64,000 bases of DNA from an uncultured Clostridia bacterium (GCA_944377485.1 CALWFB010000004.1:25513-89512), one strand, 5' to 3'. Numbered from the stretch's first letter, positions 17,086 to 26,688 are shown. Translations and numbers: made by a program. Notes: generated by a model not told the origin, from the sequence alone.

Positions 17086-17107
17086 AAAAAGGACTTAAGT
17101 CCTTTTT
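17086..17107 (-). terminator. Terminator at the end of the S10-spc-alpha cluster
   Basis: AAAAAGGAC / GTCCTTTTT (17086-17094 with 17099-17107), 4-base loop, overlapping the rplQ stop codon and followed by a U-tract on the minus strand. The rest of the 16886-17085 gap is AT-rich with nothing recognisable. Confidence 0.9.
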
Positions 17108-17615
17108 ATATCAATTCAATAATTGCCATTTCAGCATTGTCACCTTTGCGAATTCCTGTTCTAATTATTCTAGTATATCCACCCTTAGTGCCTAGTTCTT
17201 TTGCTCTTTCAGCATATTTAGGTGCATATATGTTAAATATTTTTTCTAGAAGCGGATTTTTAATATTATCTATACGCAATAGATAATCAGCTTTTTTCTC
17301 GCCTGGTTTGCGTTCTTCTTTTACTGAATAAACTTTTGACATAATCTTTCTACGTGCAGCAAGTTTTTTAGGTCCATCGTTTAATACTTCACGAGTGACC
17401 TTTTCACCTTTCTTATTGACACTTGTCTTTTGAACAGTGATTACATCTTCATAAGAATTAATAGCAAGAGTTAAAAGTCTTTCAGTATAACTTCTAAGTG
17501 ATTTTGCTCTGGCAAGAGTTGTCTCAATCTTTCCTTTCCAAAGAAGGTCAGTAGCCTGATTTCTCATCATAGCTAATCTCTCTTCGGTAGGGCGTCCTAA
17601 TTGTTTCACTTTCAT
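17106..17615 (-). CDS. rplQ: 50S ribosomal protein L17 with central insertion
   Basis: 169 residues, against about 115-130 in most bacteria. Both ends are standard (KLGRP..ERLAMMRNQATDLL at the start, GGYTRIIRTGIRKGDNAEMAIIELI-type end). The extra ~45 residues lie in the middle (about 65-115), rich in K and E (VNKKGEKVTREVLNDG, ERKPGEKKADYLL). Last gene of the alpha operon. The insertion is probably a lineage trait rather than an error, as the frame and flanks are intact. Confidence 0.97.
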   Translation of the reverse strand: MKVKQLGRPTEERLAMMRNQATDLLWKGKIETTLARAKSLRSYTERLLTLAINSYEDVITVQKTSVNKKGEKVTREVLNDGPKKLAARRKIMSKVYSVKEERKPGEKKADYLLRIDNIKNPLLEKIFNIYAPKYAERAKELGTKGGYTRIIRTGIRKGDNAEMAIIELI

Positions 17616-17626
17616 ACTGGCACTCC

Positions 17627-18583
17627 TTAATAATTTTCATTTCCTTCAAGGATAATTCCATAAGATTCAAGTTTATTGATAACTTCTTCCATTGATTTAG
17701 CACCCATATTACGTACTTTCATCATTTCTGCACGTGTCTTCTTAGCAAGGTCACCCACTGTATCAATACCTGCTCTCTTCAAGCAGTTATAACTACGAAC
17801 ACTTAATTCCATTTCCTCGATAGGTTTTTCGAATAATTTTGTTCTTTCGTCTTCTTTTCTAGCAACTAAAATGTTCATTCCGTCCATTCCTTCAACAAGT
17901 TCTACGAACATAGTTGCATAATCATTTAATAATTTAGCAGAAAGTGCAACGACTTCTTTTGCACTAACTGTACCACGTGTCTGAACATCTAAAACAAGTT
18001 TGTCGAAGTCTAGGCTACGACCAACACGACTAGATTGAACTTCAAAATTGACACGTTTAACAGGAGTAAACAATGAATCAATCGCAATAAAATCTACTTC
18101 ATCTGAAAAATCTTTATTGACACTAGCTGGAACATAACCTCTACCTCTGCCAACGTAAAGAGTCATATCAAGGTCTGCATCGTCATCTATTGTGCAAATA
18201 TATAAGTCTGGATTGACAATACTTATACCATTTTCACATTCAATGTCCTTTGCATATACAACTGCTGGACCTTTCTTTTTGAGTGTCATTGTACCTTTGA
18301 AATCTTCATCGGTGCTTTCTGTCTTCACTGCAAGAGCTTTGATATTCAAAACGATATCTGGCACATCTTCTGTCACACCTTTTATCGTTGAAAACTCGTG
18401 CAATACATTTTTAATTTTAATGCCTACAACGGCAGAACCTGGCAAAGAACTAAGCAAAGTTCTTCTAAGCATATTACCAATAGTAATACCGAAGCCTTTT
18501 TCTAATGGTTCAACAGTAATAATTGCATGTGCACCATTGTCTTGTTCTTCCAAAGATATTTTTGGTTTTTCGATTTCCATCAT
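17627..18583 (-). CDS. rpoA: RNA polymerase alpha subunit
   Basis: 318 residues, canonical two-domain alpha. The N-terminal assembly domain (about 1-235) has LRRTLLSSLPGSAVVGIKI. The linker and C-terminal domain (about 250-315) carry ELSVRSYNCLKRAGIDTVGD and the NMGAKSMEEV helix that contacts UP-element DNA and activators. It lies between rpsD and rplQ as in most Bacillota. Confidence 0.99.
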   Translation of the reverse strand: MMEIEKPKISLEEQDNGAHAIITVEPLEKGFGITIGNMLRRTLLSSLPGSAVVGIKIKNVLHEFSTIKGVTEDVPDIVLNIKALAVKTESTDEDFKGTMTLKKKGPAVVYAKDIECENGISIVNPDLYICTIDDDADLDMTLYVGRGRGYVPASVNKDFSDEVDFIAIDSLFTPVKRVNFEVQSSRVGRSLDFDKLVLDVQTRGTVSAKEVVALSAKLLNDYATMFVELVEGMDGMNILVARKEDERTKLFEKPIEEMELSVRSYNCLKRAGIDTVGDLAKKTRAEMMKVRNMGAKSMEEVINKLESYGIILEGNENY

Positions 18584-18598
18584 AATTCGTTTCTCCTA

Positions 18599-19216
18599 TT
18601 ATCTTGAATAAAATTCTACAATCAAATGTTCTTGAATGTTCATATCTATATCATCACGTTCAGGAAGTGCAAGCACTTTACCAGTGAGACTTTTTGAGTC
18701 AAACTCCAACCATTTTGGAGTATTTACTTTTGCTTCTTTCAAGGCTTTGAACATTTCAATATTTTGTTTGTTTTCTTTGATTTGAATCACATCTCCCACT
18801 TTAACTTGATAAGAAGGTATATTTACTTTCTTGCCATTAACAGTGATATGTCCATGATTTACAATCTGTCTTGATTCTGAACGAGAAGAACCAATACCCA
18901 TACGATAAACCACATTGTCCAATCTTAATTCAAGCATCTTCAATAATGCCCAACCCGTACCTTCTTTGCTACGAGTGGCTTTTTCATAATATATTCTGAA
19001 TTGTTTTTCAAGCAATCCATAAGTTCTACGAACTTTTTGTTTTTCTCTCAACTGCATACCGTATTCAGAGAACTTTTTCTTAGCAGTACCATGCTGACCA
19101 GGAACTACTGGACGTTTGTCAAACGAACATTTAGTTAGACATCTCTCGCCCTTTAAGAAAAGTTTCATACCTTCTCTACGACATTGCTTACAATCTGGGC
19201 TAGTATTTTTTGCCAT
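18599..19216 (-). CDS. rpsD: 30S ribosomal protein S4, zinc-binding form
   Basis: 205-residue primary assembly protein of the 30S body. The N-terminus carries four cysteines (C9, C12, C26, C30) that would bind zinc; the last spacing is one residue shorter than the Thermus C9-C12-C26-C31 arrangement. The S4 RNA-binding domain follows (LRLDNVVYRMGIGSSRSESRQ, then GHITVNGKKVNIPSYQV). S4 is often an autogenous repressor of this operon. Confidence 0.98.
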   Translation of the reverse strand: MAKNTSPDCKQCRREGMKLFLKGERCLTKCSFDKRPVVPGQHGTAKKKFSEYGMQLREKQKVRRTYGLLEKQFRIYYEKATRSKEGTGWALLKMLELRLDNVVYRMGIGSSRSESRQIVNHGHITVNGKKVNIPSYQVKVGDVIQIKENKQNIEMFKALKEAKVNTPKWLEFDSKSLTGKVLALPERDDIDMNIQEHLIVEFYSR

Positions 19217-19224
19217 ATTTCCTC

Positions 19225-19620
19225 CTATAATCTTCTCTTCTTAGGTGGTCTGCAACCATTGTGCGGAATTGGAGAAACATCTTTGAACATCGTCACTCCT
19301 AGTCCAAATGTAGTTGCAGCACGAACTGCTGCTTCTCTACCGCCACCAGTACCAGCACCCTTAATATAGATAGCAATCTTGTTGATACCAAAAGAGCTAG
19401 CCTTGCTCAATACATCTTCAACAACTTGTTGAGCAACGAATGGTGTACTCTTTTTAGCACCTCTATATCCCAATTTACCAGCACTGCTCTGTGCTAATTG
19501 ATTGCCTTGACTATCTGTTAAAGATACTAATGTATTGTTAGAACTAGCTTGAATGTGCACAGCACCTTCACCATTACTAACTAAAATTTTCTTTTTCTTT
19601 GTTTCTTTTTTAGTAGCCAT
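19225..19620 (-). CDS. rpsK: 30S ribosomal protein S11
   Basis: 131-residue platform protein. Family blocks: VHIQASSNNTLVSLTDSQGN, GFRGAKKSTPFVAQ-type (here GYRGAKKSTPFVAQQ), and the C-terminal DVSPIPHNGCRPPKKRRL. 14 bases after rpsM in the same operon. Confidence 0.98.
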   Translation of the reverse strand: MATKKETKKKKILVSNGEGAVHIQASSNNTLVSLTDSQGNQLAQSSAGKLGYRGAKKSTPFVAQQVVEDVLSKASSFGINKIAIYIKGAGTGGGREAAVRAATTFGLGVTMFKDVSPIPHNGCRPPKKRRL

Positions 19621-19633
19621 TATTTACTCCTTA

Positions 19634-20002
19634 TTACTTCTTCTTATTAGCTATTGTCACCCTAGGACCTTTACGTGTACGTGCATTACGTTGTGTAGAT
19701 TGCCCTCTAACTGGTAGGTTAGCGATATGTCTAAGTCCACGATAACATCTAATTTCTTTCAAACGTTTGATGTCCATAGCGACATTTTTACGTTTTTCAC
19801 CTTCCACGACAAAATTAGCCTCTATATATTTACGAATAGAAGCGATTTCATTTTCTGTAAGGTCTTTTACTCGGGTATCAGGATTGATACCAGTAGCCTC
19901 TAAAATTTTATTAGCACTGGTTCTTCCAATTCCATAAATATAAGTAAGCCCGATTTCTACTCTTTTTTCATTAGGTAAATCCACGCCTGATATACGTGCC
20001 AT
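19634..20002 (-). CDS. rpsM: 30S ribosomal protein S13
   Basis: 122-residue head protein contacting P-site tRNA and bridge B1. [20 protein letters not shown] start, [13 protein letters not shown] helix-two-turn-helix, [16 protein letters not shown], and the basic tail [23 protein letters not shown] precedes the ATG. Confidence 0.98.
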   Translation of the reverse strand: MARISGVDLPNEKRVEIGLTYIYGIGRTSANKILEATGINPDTRVKDLTENEIASIRKYIEANFVVEGEKRKNVAMDIKRLKEIRCYRGLRHIANLPVRGQSTQRNARTRKGPRVTIANKKK

Positions 20003-20035
20003 AATTTTTCCTCCACTTAATGTAATTTATTTACT

Positions 20036-20065
20036 CACAATGCCAAATTGCCGCGAGACATTGTG
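20036..20065 (-). promoter_or_regulatory. Hairpin in the rpmJ-rpsM gap (candidate alpha-operon control element)
   Basis: CACAATG / CATTGTG (20059-20065 with 20036-20042), 7-bp stem, 16-base GC-rich interior, about 35 bases before the rpsM start. In E. coli the S4 repressor site is upstream of rpsM, so an equivalent role is possible; no known fold is recognised here. Confidence 0.35.
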
Positions 20066-20081
20066 CTTATTTTCGAATTTA

Positions 20082-20198
20082 TTAACCTTGACGTTGTTTG
20101 TGCTTAGGATTCTTTGAGCAAATAACCATAACTCTGCCATTACGTTTAATCACTTTACATTTTTCGCACATTGGTTTAACTGATGGTCTAACTTTCAT
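20082..20198 (-). CDS. rpmJ: 50S ribosomal protein L36, zinc-binding form
   Basis: 38 codons starting [15 protein letters not shown] and ending KHKQRQG. Zinc ligands C11, C14, C27 and H33 are all present, so this is the C+ (zinc) paralog type. GGAG lies upstream of the ATG at 20198. It sits between infA and rpsM, its conserved place. Confidence 0.97.
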   Translation of the reverse strand: MKVRPSVKPMCEKCKVIKRNGRVMVICSKNPKHKQRQG

Positions 20199-20209
20199 AA
20201 TTTCTCCTT

Positions 20210-20431
20210 CTAGTTTTTATCTCTCCAAACAATTCGACCTTTCGTCAAATCGTACGGACTCATCTCTACTTTCACTTTATCACCAACTAATATCTTGATA
20301 TAATTGGTACGCAATTTACCAGAGATATAAGCTGTAATTACATGGTTGTTCATAATCTTAACCTTGAAGTTGGTATTACCTAACACTTCAATTACTTCGC
20401 CCTCTGCTTCAATAAGGTCTTCTTTCGACAT
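20210..20431 (-). CDS. infA: Translation initiation factor IF-1
   Basis: 73-residue S1-like OB-fold protein that blocks the 30S A site during initiation. Starts [15 protein letters not shown] and ends [13 protein letters not shown]; canonical length. One base separates it from the upstream KOW gene. Confidence 0.98.
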   Translation of the reverse strand: MSKEDLIEAEGEVIEVLGNTNFKVKIMNNHVITAYISGKLRTNYIKILVGDKVKVEMSPYDLTKGRIVWRDKN

Positions 20432-20432
20432 A

Positions 20433-20702
20433 CTACTCCTTTACCATATAAACTTTAATCATTTTATAGATTTCTGTATTTGTTGCAAGTGACGAATTAA
20501 TCTTTTTGATTATGTCGTCATCGTGTCCAACTTTTATCAAGTGCCTTGAATTTTTTTTCTTCGGCTTGTCCATAGTTCTATACTTACCATCTATTATATC
20601 AAGATATCCGTTTTTGTCAATAGATGTGACTATAAATAAGCGATTTTTATCGTGTCCTGATAGTGATTTCACTATGTCTCCCACTGAAAATTCTATATCC
20701 AT
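20433..20702 (-). CDS. KOW-domain RNA-binding protein (L14e-like)
   Basis: 89 residues. A short KOW/SH3-like barrel covers roughly residues 5-60 ([21 protein letters not shown], then [19 protein letters not shown]). Proteins of this kind, distantly like archaeal L14e, lie between map and infA in many Clostridia and are presumed ribosome- or RNA-associated, but their function is not proven. Confidence 0.85.
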   Translation of the reverse strand: MDIEFSVGDIVKSLSGHDKNRLFIVTSIDKNGYLDIIDGKYRTMDKPKKKNSRHLIKVGHDDDIIKKINSSLATNTEIYKMIKVYMVKE

Positions 20703-20709
20703 AACACTC

Positions 20710-21456
20710 CTATAAAGTCAAGATTTCAACACCTGTATCTGTAATTAGAACTGTGTTTTCGTAATGTGCACTATCAAGTCCGTCCTGTGTTGTCACAGTC
20801 CAATCATTGTCTTCTAAATACACATAACGTTTTCCCATAGTAGACATTGGTTCAATCGCCAAGGTCATACCAGATTGTAAAACCACACCGGAATTATAGT
20901 TGCCATAGTTTAAGACTTGTGGGTCTTCATGAAGCTTTGTACCAATTCCATGTCCGCACAATTCTCGAACCACACCATATCCATGTTCTTCCAAATAAAC
21001 CTGAATTCTGTGGCTAATGTGACCCAATCTATCGCCCGCTTTAATTCCTTTAATTCCTTCAAAGAAGGATTGTCTAGTGGCTTCAATTAATTTTGCCTTC
21101 TCAATAGATATGTTGCCAACAGCAAACGTCCTTGCTGCGTCCGAATGATAACCTTGCCAAATCACTCCACAATCAATGGAGATAATATCTCCTTCTTTTA
21201 GTGGCTCATCTGAGCAGAATCCGTGCACCACTTGTGCATTAACACTGGCACAAATCGTGTACGGAAACCCCTCATAGTTTAAAAAGGAAGGTTTTGCACC
21301 TTGTGAAATAATGTAATTATAGGCCAAATCGTTAAGGTGCGCACTGGTTTGGCCGGGATAGATAGATTGCTCAATTAGGTCAAGAGTCTGTTTTAATATC
21401 TTGCCTGCTTTTCGCATCTTCTCAATTTGTTCGTTATTTTTTATAGTTATGTTCAT
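20710..21456 (-). CDS. map: Methionine aminopeptidase, type I
   Basis: 248-residue dinuclear metallo-enzyme that removes initiator Met from nascent proteins. The five metal ligands are readable as Asp95, Asp106, His169, Glu202 and Glu233, with the catalytic His78 (QVVHGF). Its ATG overlaps the adk stop (ATGA), indicating translational coupling. It has no N-terminal zinc-finger extension. Confidence 0.98.
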   Translation of the reverse strand: MNITIKNNEQIEKMRKAGKILKQTLDLIEQSIYPGQTSAHLNDLAYNYIISQGAKPSFLNYEGFPYTICASVNAQVVHGFCSDEPLKEGDIISIDCGVIWQGYHSDAARTFAVGNISIEKAKLIEATRQSFFEGIKGIKAGDRLGHISHRIQVYLEEHGYGVVRELCGHGIGTKLHEDPQVLNYGNYNSGVVLQSGMTLAIEPMSTMGKRYVYLEDNDWTVTTQDGLDSAHYENTVLITDTGVEILTL

Positions 21457-22067
21457 TTTATTACCTTCATAACTGCTTTTAATACTTCATTTGGAGTCTT
21501 GGAAGCATCTATTTCTACCAAAACTCCACTTTCTCTGTATCTTTTGATTAATGGTTCAGTTTCTAATCTATATTGTTCAAATCGTTTATTCGCTACCTCA
21601 GGTGTATCATCGCTACGAACTGTCAATTTACCATTGCAAACTGGACATACCAAATCTGGACATTTCACTCTTGTAGTGATATTCCCACATTTTGAACAAG
21701 TTAGTCTATTCATAATGCGCTTTAATGCATCTTCTTTTTTCAAATTTAAATAAATTGCAAGGTCTACATTACAAATCTTATCTAACTCATCAGCTTGCTC
21801 TCTACTCCTAGGAAAACCATCAAAGATAACAATAGATTTTTTGTTATCAGACAATTTTTTATTGATTGTATCCATAACGATATTAGTATCAACTAGTTCG
21901 CCTTTATCCATCTTTGATTTTATCAATTTCCCTAACTTTGAACCTGTTGCAATCTCATCTCTAAGCGATGAGCCAACTGACACTAATAAGAAATCTAAAT
22001 GCTTTGATAAATCTTGTACCAAAGTTCCCTTTCCTGAACCTTGAATACCCAATAGAACAATATTCAT
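21453..22067 (-). CDS. adk: Adenylate kinase, zinc-LID form
   Basis: 204-residue enzyme catalysing ATP + AMP = 2 ADP. P-loop GIQGSGKGT is near residues 7-15, with DGFPRSREQA further on. The LID has C124-x2-C127 and C141-x2-C144, the zinc form typical of Gram-positives. The ATG at 22067 is chosen because AGGGG lies 5 bases upstream; an in-frame GTG at 22073 falls inside that site. The TGA stop overlaps the map start. Confidence 0.98.
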   Translation of the reverse strand: MNIVLLGIQGSGKGTLVQDLSKHLDFLLVSVGSSLRDEIATGSKLGKLIKSKMDKGELVDTNIVMDTINKKLSDNKKSIVIFDGFPRSREQADELDKICNVDLAIYLNLKKEDALKRIMNRLTCSKCGNITTRVKCPDLVCPVCNGKLTVRSDDTPEVANKRFEQYRLETEPLIKRYRESGVLVEIDASKTPNEVLKAVMKVIK

Positions 22068-22075
22068 TTTCACCC

Positions 22076-23383
22076 CTATTTCAAAAATCCTCTATAATTT
22101 TTCATCATCATTTGAGCTTCTAATTGCTTGTTGAATTCAAGCGCAACCGAAACGACAATCAGCATACCAGTAGCACTGAATGCACTATTCAATCCGCTTG
22201 CACCAATTCCGGTAAATACCAATGTAGGAATCAATGCCATGAACGCCAAGAATATAGCACCAAATAATGTTATACGTTTGTTGATACTACTCAAATACTG
22301 TGATGTAGGTTTTCCTGGACGAATTCCTGGAATAAAACCACCATTTTGTTGAATTTGCCTACTAATCTCATCAGTATCAAAGTTTATCATAGTATAGAAG
22401 TATGCAAATGCCAAGATTAAAAGTGCCAACAATACTGCATAGACCCAACTGCCCGCACCTATCCAAGTATTCCACCACTGAACAAATCCACTGCTTGAAT
22501 CTGAATCAAAAATACTCATCAATAATTGTGGGAAAGTGAGTAAAGCACTTGCAAATATAATTGGCATAACGCCATTTGCATTCACTCTAATAGGGATATA
22601 GGTGGATTGACCACCATATAGTTTTCTACCCTTCATTTGTTTTGCATATTGAACTCCAACCTTACGTTCTCCGCCGTCAACAAATACAACGAGAGCAAAG
22701 ATTGCAATCAATGCTACAAGGAACAAAACTAATTGCCAAATTGCTGTCTGAGTAGTTTCCCCACCAACGAATAAGTTTTGGAAATTGCCCATAATAGCAC
22801 TAGCAGCACTGGATAGAATACCTACAAATATCAATAATGACATACCATTACCGATACCAATTTCTGTAATTTTTTCGCCAAGCCATACAGTGAACATTGC
22901 ACCTGCAACTAGCATGATAACAATAAATGTATAGCATAGCACTTCGCTTCCACCAAATATTTCAATATGTGCGCTACCAGCCGTACCAAATCCTACTGCG
23001 ATTCCTATTGCCTGAGCAAGAGCGATAATCAAAGCAGCAATCTTTGTATACATACTAATCTTCTTTCTTCCGTCAGCACCCTCTTTGGATAGACGTTGCC
23101 AACTTGGAATAACAGCTGCAAGTAATTGAATTATAATTGACGCAGTAATATAAGGAGAAACACCGAGCGCTAAGAATGAACCTTGGGCAAGCGCACCACC
23201 GCTCACTGAGCTTAGCAAGCTCAAAAATGTACTTCCTTCAACATTGACGCCAAGTGCTTCGCTGTCTATGCCAGGTATTGGCAACCAACAGCCTAGACGA
23301 TAAACAAAGAGCAAAACCAAAGTCAAAATCAACTTGTTTCTTACTTCTTTGATTTTAAATGCGTCAGCTAATGTCTTAAACAT
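22076..23383 (-). CDS. secY: Preprotein translocase subunit SecY
   Basis: 435-residue integral membrane channel of the Sec translocon with about ten transmembrane helices. Family markers: RLGCWLPIPGID near the start, LGVSPYITASIIIQLL (plug/helix 2 region), GIGNGMSLLIFVGI, and GGFIPGIRPGKPTSQYL before the last helices. It overlaps the rplO stop by one base (TAATG). Needed for export of the large surface proteins in this window. Confidence 0.99.
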   Translation of the reverse strand: MFKTLADAFKIKEVRNKLILTLVLLFVYRLGCWLPIPGIDSEALGVNVEGSTFLSLLSSVSGGALAQGSFLALGVSPYITASIIIQLLAAVIPSWQRLSKEGADGRKKISMYTKIAALIIALAQAIGIAVGFGTAGSAHIEIFGGSEVLCYTFIVIMLVAGAMFTVWLGEKITEIGIGNGMSLLIFVGILSSAASAIMGNFQNLFVGGETTQTAIWQLVLFLVALIAIFALVVFVDGGERKVGVQYAKQMKGRKLYGGQSTYIPIRVNANGVMPIIFASALLTFPQLLMSIFDSDSSSGFVQWWNTWIGAGSWVYAVLLALLILAFAYFYTMINFDTDEISRQIQQNGGFIPGIRPGKPTSQYLSSINKRITLFGAIFLAFMALIPTLVFTGIGASGLNSAFSATGMLIVVSVALEFNKQLEAQMMMKNYRGFLK

Positions 23384-23829
23384 TATACCTCCTCTACACT
23401 GCCACCTTGTGCTGTAATCTTTTCTTTCGCTTGTGTGGTAAATTTATTTGCCACAACTTTTAGAGCAACAGACAAATCTCCATTACCTAAAATTTTAACG
23501 CCATCTTTTTCAATCTTTGACAAGATTCCACTTTCAAGAAGTTTGACAGCATCAACCACTGTATTAGGTTCAAAACTGTTAAGTTGACTAACATTAACAA
23601 TAGAATACACCTTTTTGAATTTAGCATTACTAAATCCACGAGCAGGTAATCTTCTGTATAATGGGTTCTGACCACCTTCAAATCCTGGACGGACACCGCC
23701 ACCGCTTCTTGCGTTCTGACCTTTATGTCCCTTACCAGATGTCTTACCAATTCCGCTACCGATACCTCTTCCTAGTCTTTTCTTGCTAGTTTTTTCTCCG
23801 TCAGCATTTTTTAAATCGTGTATATACAT
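23383..23829 (-). CDS. rplO: 50S ribosomal protein L15
   Basis: 148 residues. [19 protein letters not shown] and [19 protein letters not shown] are the family's glycine-rich N-terminal tail; a globular C-terminal domain follows. Translationally coupled to secY. Confidence 0.98.
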   Translation of the reverse strand: MYIHDLKNADGEKTSKKRLGRGIGSGIGKTSGKGHKGQNARSGGGVRPGFEGGQNPLYRRLPARGFSNAKFKKVYSIVNVSQLNSFEPNTVVDAVKLLESGILSKIEKDGVKILGNGDLSVALKVVANKFTTQAKEKITAQGGSVEEV

Positions 23830-23840
23830 AACTTTCTCCT

Positions 23841-24038
23841 TTATGCGTCTTCTTCCACTTTTAACAAGTGTTTAACTTTGAAGATACTACCTCTAATGCA
23901 ATCATTATCTGGAAGGACTCTTGTCTGACCTAACTTTCTGAAACCTAATGCTTCAAGAATCTTCGCTTGACGTTTGTTAAAGCCTGTTGCACTTTTAACT
24001 AATGTCACTTTTATAGTCTTTTCTTGCTTCTTTGCCAT
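23841..24038 (-). CDS. rpmD: 50S ribosomal protein L30
   Basis: 65 residues with the family core [22 protein letters not shown] and [15 protein letters not shown]. Canonical length and position between rpsE and rplO. Confidence 0.97.
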   Translation of the reverse strand: MAKKQEKTIKVTLVKSATGFNKRQAKILEALGFRKLGQTRVLPDNDCIRGSIFKVKHLLKVEEDA

Positions 24039-24046
24039 AAGTCCTC

Positions 24047-24565
24047 CTAAATTTCTTCAACTGATTTACCACGTAGCATAGCAACTTGTTCTTTCGTTCT
24101 CAAATTTTTCAAGCCGTTTAAAGTAGCTCTAACCACGTTGATTTTATCAGTAGAACCATAAATTTTTGCGCTAATATCAGTATAACCAGCCATTTCAAAC
24201 ACTGTACGAGCAGCACCACCAGCAATCAGACCGCTACCCTTTTTAGAAGGAAGCATTTTTACGTTGGTCTTAGCAAATTTACCGATAGTTTCGTGCGGGA
24301 TAGTTCCATCAATAATAGCAACATTAATAACAGCTTTTTTAGCAGCCTTAGTTGCTTTTTCAATAGCAGCAGGTACTTCACTTGCTTTTGCAATTCCCAT
24401 ACCAACTCTACCTTTTTTATCTCCTACTACAACAAGAGCAGAGAAACGCATAGTACGTCCACCTTTGACAACCTTGGTGACTCTTCTCACATCAAGCATT
24501 TTCTTGTCAAATTCGTCTTTTTCTTCAACCCTTGGTTTTCTAAATTCACGTTTTTGTTGTGCCAT
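24047..24565 (-). CDS. rpsE: 30S ribosomal protein S5
   Basis: 172 residues. Family core VTKVVKGGRTMRFSALVVVGD, GRVGMGIAKASEVPAAI, and GSGLIAGGAARTVFEMAGY. Involved in decoding accuracy with S4 and S12. Confidence 0.98.
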   Translation of the reverse strand: MAQQKREFRKPRVEEKDEFDKKMLDVRRVTKVVKGGRTMRFSALVVVGDKKGRVGMGIAKASEVPAAIEKATKAAKKAVINVAIIDGTIPHETIGKFAKTNVKMLPSKKGSGLIAGGAARTVFEMAGYTDISAKIYGSTDKINVVRATLNGLKNLRTKEQVAMLRGKSVEEI

Positions 24566-24574
24566 AATTTCTCC

Positions 24575-24943
24575 TTAAAATTTCAAGCCAGCAGCTCTTG
24601 CGCCGTCAGCAAGTTCTTTTACTCTTCCTGTATAAAGGTATCCGCCACGGTCGAACACTACTTCTTCAATTTTTTTCTTTTTAGCGAGACGAGCAATCTC
24701 ACCACCAACGTATTTAGCCTGTTCTTTATTAGTCATACCTTTTACTTTTGCTTGTATTTCTTTTTGAGTAGTATTACATGCAACTAGTGTCTTGCCAGTT
24801 GTGTCATCGATAATTTGTGCATATATATGATTTAAACTTCTATAAACACATAGTCTTGGACGAACACTTGTGCCTGTTAAGTCGTGACGTAATTTGATAT
24901 GACGTTTAACACGTTGAGCATTTTTATTAATCTTACTAATCAT
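24575..24943 (-). CDS. rplR: 50S ribosomal protein L18
   Basis: 122-residue 5S rRNA-binding protein. RHIKLRHDLTGTSVRPRLCVY, HIYAQIIDD, and the end VKELADGARAAGLKF are diagnostic. Confidence 0.98.
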   Translation of the reverse strand: MISKINKNAQRVKRHIKLRHDLTGTSVRPRLCVYRSLNHIYAQIIDDTTGKTLVACNTTQKEIQAKVKGMTNKEQAKYVGGEIARLAKKKKIEEVVFDRGGYLYTGRVKELADGARAAGLKF

Positions 24944-24954
24944 AACTTAACCTC

Positions 24955-25500
24955 CTACTTCTTCTTACCTGCCGACTTACCAGGTTTTAAGATTACACGT
25001 TCATCAGAATATTGTATACCATAACCATGATAAGGTTCGATAGGTCTTAATGCTTTAATTTTAGCAGCAATTTCGCCAACCAATTCTTTATTAGCACCTT
25101 TTACTAATATAGTATTGTTATCAGGAACTTCAAGAGTAATCCCTTCCACTTCTTCAAATTCTACTGGGTGGCTCAATCCTAAATTCATTACTAATTTTTT
25201 TCCTTGTTTTGACAACTTATAACCAACGCCTTTAACAGTTAAAGATTTTTTGAATCCGTCTTTTACACCAATAATCATATTATTGATAAGCTGACGATAC
25301 AAACCTTGTTTTGCGTTAGAATCTCTTGTGTCATCATTGCGAGTGACGAAGATTTGGTTGTCTTTTATTTCAACTGTGACATTATTTGAATATGATTGTG
25401 ACAAAGTCTCTTTTGCACCTTTAACTGTCACAACGTTATCTTTAATATCTACGGTCACACCCGCTGGTATTGAGATAGGTAATTTTCCAATTCTTGACAT
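24955..25500 (-). CDS. rplF: 50S ribosomal protein L6
   Basis: 181 residues, two L6 repeats. SRIGKLPISIPAGVTVDIKD start, MIIGVKDGFKKSLTVKGVGY, and the C-terminal IRPIEPYHGYGIQY-type block (here LRPIEPYHGYGIQY). Canonical. Confidence 0.98.
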   Translation of the reverse strand: MSRIGKLPISIPAGVTVDIKDNVVTVKGAKETLSQSYSNNVTVEIKDNQIFVTRNDDTRDSNAKQGLYRQLINNMIIGVKDGFKKSLTVKGVGYKLSKQGKKLVMNLGLSHPVEFEEVEGITLEVPDNNTILVKGANKELVGEIAAKIKALRPIEPYHGYGIQYSDERVILKPGKSAGKKK

Positions 25501-25511
25501 ACTTCACCTCT

Positions 25512-25910
25512 CTACCATACGTAGGCGAGCACTTCGCCACCTACATTCAATTTTCTAGCACTTTTATCTGTGATGATACCTTTGCTAGTAGAAACAATTG
25601 CAATTCCTAAACCGTTAAGAACTTTTGGTAATTGTTCAGTATTAGCATAAATTCTTAATCCCGGTTTGCTGATTCTTTTAAGTCCTTGGATAACTTTTTC
25701 ACCATTAGGACCATATTTTAGTGTGATTTCAATCATCTTGATTCCATTATCAACGATAGACTTGTAATCTACAATATAACCTTCATCTTTCAAGATTTTG
25801 GCAATCGCAAGTTTCGTATTAGATTGTGGAACAAGAACACTTTCGTGCTTATTAGCATTCGCATTACGAATACGAGTAAGCATATCTGCGATAGGGTCTA
25901 TACTTATCAT
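25512..25910 (-). CDS. rpsH: 30S ribosomal protein S8
   Basis: 132 residues. [21 protein letters not shown] start and [24 protein letters not shown] end ending in AYVW. S8 is the classic autogenous repressor of the spc operon in E. coli; no clear target site was identified here. Confidence 0.98.
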   Translation of the reverse strand: MISIDPIADMLTRIRNANANKHESVLVPQSNTKLAIAKILKDEGYIVDYKSIVDNGIKMIEITLKYGPNGEKVIQGLKRISKPGLRIYANTEQLPKVLNGLGIAIVSTSKGIITDKSARKLNVGGEVLAYVW

Positions 25911-25922
25911 ACTACTCTCCTT

Positions 25923-26108
25923 TTACCAACTAGCCTTCTTAACGCCAGGGATTTCTCCTTTGCTAGCCAAGTTTCTAAAACATATTCTGCAAATTCCATA
26001 TTTTTTAAGTACGGCATGTGGACGACCGCAAATAGAACATCTCGTGTATTCACGAGTTGTGAACTTTTGCTTTCTTTTTTGTTTATTTACCATTGCTTTT
26101 CTTGCCAT
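25923..26108 (-). CDS. rpsZ: 30S ribosomal protein S14, zinc type (type Z)
   Basis: 61 residues, the short zinc-binding form: C24, C27, C40, C43 (RCSICGRP and CRICFRNLA). Ends [11 protein letters not shown]. Confidence 0.98.
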   Translation of the reverse strand: MARKAMVNKQKRKQKFTTREYTRCSICGRPHAVLKKYGICRICFRNLASKGEIPGVKKASW

Positions 26109-26117
26109 AATTCACTC

Positions 26118-26675
26118 CTAATTACTCTTTTTGAACGGAATGCCCATCAATTTTAATAATTCATAAGCTTCTTCGTTCGATTTTGCGGTTGTGACGAATA
26201 TAATGTCAAATCCTCTCACTGCATCAATCTTATCATAAATGATTTCAGGGAAGATGATTTGTTCTTTTACGCCAAAACTATAATTTCCACGTCCGTCAAA
26301 AGATTTTGTGCTAAGTCCTTGGAAGTCCCTAACTCGTGGAAGAGCGATTGATACTAATCTATCAAAGAATTCGTACATCTTTTCGCCACGAAGTGTCACT
26401 TTTGCACCAATCTTTTGTCCTTTACGAAGTTTGAAATTTGCAACTGATTTTTTTGCTGTTGTCACTACTGCTTTTTGACCAGCAATAAGACTTAATTCTT
26501 CAACAGCTGTATTAAAACTTTTTGCGTTATCTTTTTCCTTACCTAGACGAAGACTCAAAACGATTTTGTCAAGTTTTGGTATTTCCATAACGTTTTTATA
26601 ACCAAATTTTTCTTGCAAAGCCTTTTTCACAACTTCGTTATAGTATGCATGACGTCTATTAATTTCTTTTTCCAT
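26118..26675 (-). CDS. rplE: 50S ribosomal protein L5
   Basis: 185-residue 5S rRNA-binding protein. [19 protein letters not shown] near the start, [20 protein letters not shown], and the [18 protein letters not shown] block are diagnostic. Confidence 0.98.
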   Translation of the reverse strand: MEKEINRRHAYYNEVVKKALQEKFGYKNVMEIPKLDKIVLSLRLGKEKDNAKSFNTAVEELSLIAGQKAVVTTAKKSVANFKLRKGQKIGAKVTLRGEKMYEFFDRLVSIALPRVRDFQGLSTKSFDGRGNYSFGVKEQIIFPEIIYDKIDAVRGFDIIFVTTAKSNEEAYELLKLMGIPFKKSN

Positions 26676-26688
26676 ATGTCATACTCCT

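Noticed and set aside
24264..24787. Plus-strand frames opposite rpsE and rplR
   Set aside because: Antisense shadows of strongly conserved ribosomal protein genes.
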